Origin: Spiractinospora alimapuensis
Lineage (GTDB): Bacteria; Actinomycetota; Actinomycetes; Streptosporangiales; Streptosporangiaceae
Direction: 5' to 3'
Length of the DNA stretch: 64,000 bases
Assembly (NCBI RefSeq): GCF_018437505.1
Contig: NZ_CP072467.1
Span: forward strand, 5,790,010 to 5,854,009
Part shown: positions 60,016-64,000 of the stretch, piece after piece
Layout: each line of letters opens with the position of its first letter
Position numbering within the stretch: position 1 is the first letter of the stretch
Translations under genes and position numbers: made by a program
The notes under the pieces: model-generated
What the model was told of the DNA's origin: nothing
Databases searched by the model: none
Seen by the model: the letters and a program-made list of their open reading frames with translations, nothing else

Positions 60016-60440
60016 GTCAAGGCCTCTCAACCGAGGGTGGTCCTGCACCCGGGCATAGGGGGCCGAGCGCACAATCGGGAAGGATTCCGATTGTGTCGGT
60101 ACGGAGGTCTCGCGTGGTACCCACACCCATCACCACCCTGTGATGACAGTTGTCATGGACGGAGGTGGTGGTCACGGGTCGGACGACGAGGCGCCCGGTG
60201 GCGCGGGAGACGTGGTGGTCTTCGGCCTGGCCCAGGGAGTCGTTTTCGAAAACGCTTGAACACCCGCAGCAAGAAGACCCCCGACGGAGGTGGCGTGGCA
60301 TTCAGAGTCCACTCACTCTGGCGACGATGGAGCACCGCCAATGACCACGTCATCGACGACCGGCAGGCTGGGTGACTCCACCGGCAAGAACGGAGCGCGA
60401 ACGGGCGCGTCAGGGGGCGTGCCCGCGTCCCGTCCTTGGG
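60016..60440. other. Intergenic region with palindromes
   Basis: No gene recognised. CGTTTTCGAAAACG is a perfect 14-bp palindrome at 60241-60254, and ATGACA-GT-TGTCAT is a 6-2-6 dyad at 60143-60156. Both are AT-rich for this genome and look like protein sites, though the flanking genes' promoters are not clearly placed relative to them. Confidence 0.5.
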
Positions 60441-63122
60441 TCAGGTGACGTCGGGTATGTCCCTGAGCTGCCTGCGGGAGGTGATTCCGAGTTTGCGGAA
60501 GATGTTGCGCAGGTGGGCGTCGATGGTTCGCGGGCTGAGGAACAGGCGGGCGGCCACTTCCTTGGTGGTGGCACCCGCCGCGACCTCACGGGCGATGTGC
60601 ATCTCCTGCATGGTCAACTGGTCGTAGGTGTGTTCCGCCCGCCCGCGCACCACGGCACCGGTGGCCCGCAGCTCTCCAGCGGCCCGCTCGGCGAACGCCT
60701 CCATGCCGATCCGTGAGAACAGCTCGTGCGCGGCGTTCAACTGCTCCCGTGCGTCACGGCGGCGCCCCGCGCGACGGAGCCACTCCCCGTAGCGCAGACG
60801 CGCCCGGGCGAGATCCGGCTCCAGCCAGGTGTCGGCCAGGTACGCGACGGACGTACGGTAGTCGTCCTCCGAGCCATGGACCAACGCCCGGGCACCGGCG
60901 GCGACGCTGAGGCCGTACTGGGTTCCCGCGTGCGCCGCGCGTTCGGTCAGGGAGGCGAGCGCGGACTCCGCCACCGCACGCTCGCCGCACCGGACCGCCG
61001 CCTCGACCAGCTCCGGGAGCGCGAAGCCGGAGGTGAACAGCTCACCGCGTGCCCATGTACGCGACGCGGCGGCCAACGCCTCCGGATACTCCCCGAGAGC
61101 ATTGTGCAACACGGCCGCCGCGCTGTCGGTGTTCGCCGCCAGCTGCCCGACGCCCCTGTTCCCCACCTCGGCGAACAGGTCGAGTGCCTCCTGCCGGCGG
61201 CCCCGCATCGTCACCAGGTGCACCTTGGCGTACAACTGCGGCACGTCGCCGAAGGCGTCGGCGATCGCCTCCTCCTCAGCGATCGCCGCCATCGCGCGAC
61301 CGAAGTCACCGGCGAACGCGGCGGACAACGCGACCTGCGACAAGGAGAGGCGGATGGCCATCGGCGACCCCGTGTCCCGCGCAGTCGCCCCCAACCACTC
61401 GACGATGGTGGCGTAGAGGTCCATGTCCCACAGTTCACCCGCGAGCATCGTGGCCAACGCCGGGACCCGGGTCCATCCCTCGTTGTCACCGGTGAGAGCC
61501 TCACGCAGTACCGGAGCTCCGGCCCAGTGTCCTTCGGTGTGCAGTAACACCAGCCCGTCGAGGAGGTCAGGGGAGTGGGGAGCCGGTGGCACCGATCGCG
61601 CCGCCGCGAGGACGCGGTCCATCACCCCGGCGGCCTTGCCGACGACGAGGGCCATCTCCAGCGCCGAGACCACACACTCGCGCGCGCGTCGCGGATCGGT
61701 GGAGGTGAGCCGCCGAGCGGCGCGGAGCATGAAGTCGGGCCCGCTGTCCGCCCCGTCCGCACCAATGGACAGCGCGATCTGACCGCGCAACAGGTCGACG
61801 GTCGCGTGCTCAGCATCATTCAGGGCGTCGGCGTCGATGCTTGCCACCAGATCCGTCGCGGCGTTCGCGTCGCCCGCCTCGAGGGTGGCCCTCGCGGCGG
61901 AGAGCGTCCGTCGCGTTTGTGTGTCGGGGTCCAGTGAGAGAGCCGCCGCACGTTCGAGGAAGGCCGCGGCCGCCGCCGCCACACCGCCGCGCGCCTGGGC
62001 GCGCGAGGCCGACGCCTCCAGCCCCGCGGCCACGTGTTCGTCCGGCCCGGTCGTGGCCAGTGCGCGGTGCCACACCTGTCGGTCGGGGGCGACTCCTGGG
62101 TCGATCGTGTCGGCCAGGGCGCGGTGCGCCGTTCGACGCTGGGCCGCGTCGGCCGTGCGATAGACCGCCGAACGCGCCAGGGGGTGGCAGAATCGGGCCC
62201 GCGTGTCGAACCGCACCAGACCGGACGACTCCACGGCGGAGGACGCGGCGGGCACGTCGATGTCCAGCCGTTGGGCCGCCGCCCACACCAGTGTCGCGTC
62301 ACCGGTGGGATCCGCGCTGGCGAGAACCAGCAACAGGCGCGCCTCGGGCGCGAGCTCGGCCGCTCTGGCGTGGAAGCTCCGCTCGATCCGGCTGGCGACC
62401 GGTGACGGTGTCGGAAGCGCGAACCCGCCGGCCTTCGGAAGCTCGATCAGGGCCAACGGGTTTCCGCGTGCCTCGGCGAGGATCCGATCCCGCACCCGGT
62501 CGTCGAGGGTCACGGTTCTCTCGGCCGCCAGGAGGGAGCGTGACTGCGCGTCGGTCAGGCCATCGAGCCTCAGTCCGGGCAGTTCGTCCAGCCCACGGAC
62601 GGGTTCCTGGTCCCGGGCCGCGAACACCATCGCCACCGGTTCGGCCGAGACCCGTCGGGCCAGGAACGTCACCGCCCGAGCCGAGGCGTCGTCCATCCAG
62701 TGCGCGTCGTCGACGAGGCACAGAAGTGGACGTTCCGCCGCCGCGACGGCCATCAGGTCGAGGGCCGCGAGGCCGACCCGGAACGGATCCGGAACTCCCT
62801 CGGCGAGGCCGAACGCGACGCGCAGGGAGTCGTGATAGGGCGCCGACAGGGCCTCCAGGTGCCCCAACAGTGGCACACAGAGCTGGTGCAGCGTGGCGAA
62901 CGGTAGCTCACCCTCGAACTCCGCCCCGGAGGCGCGGATGACCTGGAAGTCCTCCGACACCGCGCTCTCAACGTGACGCAGCAGTGTGCTCTTTCCGATT
63001 CCTGGCTCACCACGGACGACGAGCGCGCCGCCCGTACCCCGCCGTGCCGCGTCGGTCAGGGAGAAGAGAGAACTGATCTCGGTGTCCCGGCCAACAAGCG
63101 CGGGGACGGGACTCGCGGGCAT
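60441..63122 (-). CDS. Large ATP-binding LuxR-family regulator (LAL/MalT-like)
   Basis: An 893-residue regulator: N-terminal AAA-type ATPase with Walker A GEPGIGKST (38-46) and Walker B-like LCLVDDAHW (134-142), a long helical TPR-like middle, and a C-terminal LuxR HTH of ~60 residues (EVAAGATTKEVAARLFLSPRTIDAHLRNIFRKLGITSRRQL). LALs switch on transcription after ligand and ATP binding, often in secondary metabolism. No obvious target operon is in the window. An IS5-family element ends about 180 bp upstream and could influence its promoter. Confidence 0.92.
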   Translation of the reverse strand: MPASPVPALVGRDTEISSLFSLTDAARRGTGGALVVRGEPGIGKSTLLRHVESAVSEDFQVIRASGAEFEGELPFATLHQLCVPLLGHLEALSAPYHDSLRVAFGLAEGVPDPFRVGLAALDLMAVAAAERPLLCLVDDAHWMDDASARAVTFLARRVSAEPVAMVFAARDQEPVRGLDELPGLRLDGLTDAQSRSLLAAERTVTLDDRVRDRILAEARGNPLALIELPKAGGFALPTPSPVASRIERSFHARAAELAPEARLLLVLASADPTGDATLVWAAAQRLDIDVPAASSAVESSGLVRFDTRARFCHPLARSAVYRTADAAQRRTAHRALADTIDPGVAPDRQVWHRALATTGPDEHVAAGLEASASRAQARGGVAAAAAAFLERAAALSLDPDTQTRRTLSAARATLEAGDANAATDLVASIDADALNDAEHATVDLLRGQIALSIGADGADSGPDFMLRAARRLTSTDPRRARECVVSALEMALVVGKAAGVMDRVLAAARSVPPAPHSPDLLDGLVLLHTEGHWAGAPVLREALTGDNEGWTRVPALATMLAGELWDMDLYATIVEWLGATARDTGSPMAIRLSLSQVALSAAFAGDFGRAMAAIAEEEAIADAFGDVPQLYAKVHLVTMRGRRQEALDLFAEVGNRGVGQLAANTDSAAAVLHNALGEYPEALAAASRTWARGELFTSGFALPELVEAAVRCGERAVAESALASLTERAAHAGTQYGLSVAAGARALVHGSEDDYRTSVAYLADTWLEPDLARARLRYGEWLRRAGRRRDAREQLNAAHELFSRIGMEAFAERAAGELRATGAVVRGRAEHTYDQLTMQEMHIAREVAAGATTKEVAARLFLSPRTIDAHLRNIFRKLGITSRRQLRDIPDVT

Positions 63123-63304
63123 GGAGAAAACCCTACTGGGGGACAGGAATCGTCGGGAACGTGGCGGTCGCGGCCCATCGGGGTGCGAGGAGGAGTCACC
63201 GCCCCGGTGTCATGGTCGGCACCTCCGACGGCCGCGGCTCGGCCACGGCCCGCACACGCAGGTCACCGACTCGGCGACGCCACCTACGGTGCGGCCGAAC
63301 GCGT

Positions 63305-64000
63305 CTAGGTCGTGTTTTTTGAACGGGTGAGGTCGCGGAGCCAGATCCGGATGGAGGCGATTTGCGTGGTTCCGTCGTAGATCACGGCTCGTTTGTCGTA
63401 TCTGGTCGCGACCGCTCGGTTTTGCTTGAGCAGGTTGATGGACCGTTCGACGGTGTTGCGGTTTCGGTAGGTGTCCCGGTCGAAGGTCGGGGGTCTGCCG
63501 CCTTTGGCTCCTTTGCGTTTGCGGTTGGCGCTTTGGTCGTGGGGTTGGGCGATGGTCGCCCGGATGCCTCGTCTGCGCAGGTGGGCCCGGATCGCTGATG
63601 AGGAGTAGGCCTTGTCGGCCAGCAGACGGTCTGGGCGAGTCCGTGAGCGGCCGGCGCCGCGCGGCAGCCGTAGCGCGGCCATCAGCGGCTCGAACATGCG
63701 GGTGTCACCGCGCTGGCCGGGGCTGGTGGCCAGGGCCAAGGGGCGGCGACGGTTGTCGGCGATCAGGTGAATCTTGGTGGTCAGTCCTCCCCGGGAGCGT
63801 CCCAGTGCTTCGGACCCGTCCGGTTCGTTCCGGGCCGCTCCCCCTTTTTTGTGGCGCCGGCGGCGTGGTGGTGGGCGCGCACGGTGGTGGAGTCGATGCC
63901 GACCTCGAGGGCCTCACCGGTGGCGGCGTCGATACGCAGCCGTTCGGCGATCCTGTCCCAGGTCCCGTCCAGTGACCAGCGGCGGTGCCGCCCGGCAGCG
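63305..64000 (-). CDS. IS5-family transposase in two frames (partial)
   Basis: Two overlapping frames encode one DDE transposase. ORF A enters from the window edge (RHRRWSLDGTWDRIAERL, GIDSTTVRAHHHAAG) and stops at TGA 63783-63781. ORF B in the -1 frame runs to TAG 63307-63305 (GRSRGGLTTKIHLIAD, LLADKAYSS, RNTVERSINLLKQNR). They meet at A-AAA-AAG followed by Gs (plus-strand 63844-63850), a textbook -1 slippery heptamer. The catalytic triad is D in GIDSTTV, D in ADKAYSS and E in NTVERS. Confidence 0.9.
63309..64000 (-). mobile_element. IS5-family insertion sequence, 3' end
   Basis: The transposase's stop codon lies in a CTAG (63305-63308), which resembles a target-site duplication of the YTAR type known in IS5 elements, so the element probably ends near 63309. 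The other end, needed to define the terminal inverted repeats, is outside the window. Confidence 0.7.

Noticed and set aside
1-64000. CRISPR arrays, tRNA or rRNA genes, prophage
   Set aside because: No regularly spaced repeats, tRNA-like cloverleaf sequences, rRNA stretches or phage structural genes were seen by eye; small RNAs cannot be excluded without a search.

Overview
The window is high-GC actinomycete chromosome, probably Streptosporangiales and perhaps Nocardiopsis-like. This is inferred from composition, many GTG and some TTG starts behind GGAGG-type ribosome sites, and actinobacterial families (DUF5994, MmyB-type regulators, an Rv2686c-Rv2688c-like exporter, a LuxR-type giant ATPase regulator). 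It is almost entirely small metabolic modules, each with its own local repressor. I see no rRNA, tRNA, CRISPR array or phage.

Layout. 0-4 kb: molybdenum hydroxylase (FAD subunit plus a fused [2Fe-2S]/Moco subunit) divergent from a TetR regulator. 4-10 kb: exonuclease/endonuclease/phosphatase membrane protein, SDR with MmyB-type regulator, TetR regulator facing a collapsed alpha/beta-hydrolase gene, hemerythrin protein, LysR. 10.7-15 kb: an operon of an AcoX/ATP-NAD-kinase-like protein with divergent GcvPA- and GcvPB-like subunits but no GcvH or GcvT. 15-26 kb: redox and detoxification genes, each beside a MerR, HxlR, TetR or XRE regulator. 26-30.5 kb: gamma-glutamyltransferase/MHS transporter/LacI operon. 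32-45 kb: catabolic island with a tripartite tricarboxylate transporter (tctCBA), a CMD-family protein, L-2-hydroxyglutarate oxidase, three SDRs, ALDH, iron-ADH, D-2-hydroxyacid dehydrogenase and two FCD-type GntR regulators. 45-48.5 kb: TetR-controlled ABC exporter with a fused permease. 48.5-53.8 kb: IclR-controlled operon of a threonine-synthase-like enzyme, D-aminoacylase and Na+/solute symporter. 54-60 kb: smaller genes and relics. 60-63 kb: LAL regulator. 63.3-64 kb: IS5-family element running off the edge.

Two themes recur. First, intergenic regions carry clear palindromes that look like local operators: GTTGACN3GTCAAC twice; GCAACN5GTTGC twice; a MerR dyad in a 20-bp promoter spacer; TGTCGACA sites on two promoters of the catabolic island; ATTGGATCCAAT; CTTGCAN5TGCAAG; TTCACGAANTTCGTGAA. 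Second, there is gene decay. Three genes have apparent single-base losses (Moco subunit C-terminus, an MmyB regulator, the iron-ADH). One hydrolase has lost its middle, a SnoaL-like gene is a stop-containing remnant, and an ALDH promoter/leader/start is duplicated as a relic 37 kb from its intact copy. The three one-base losses could also be assembly errors.

The most interesting candidates for undescribed biology are the AcoX-GcvPA-GcvPB operon, the structured leader shared by the intact ALDH gene and its relic, and the barrel-less amidohydrolase/Atu4866 protein.
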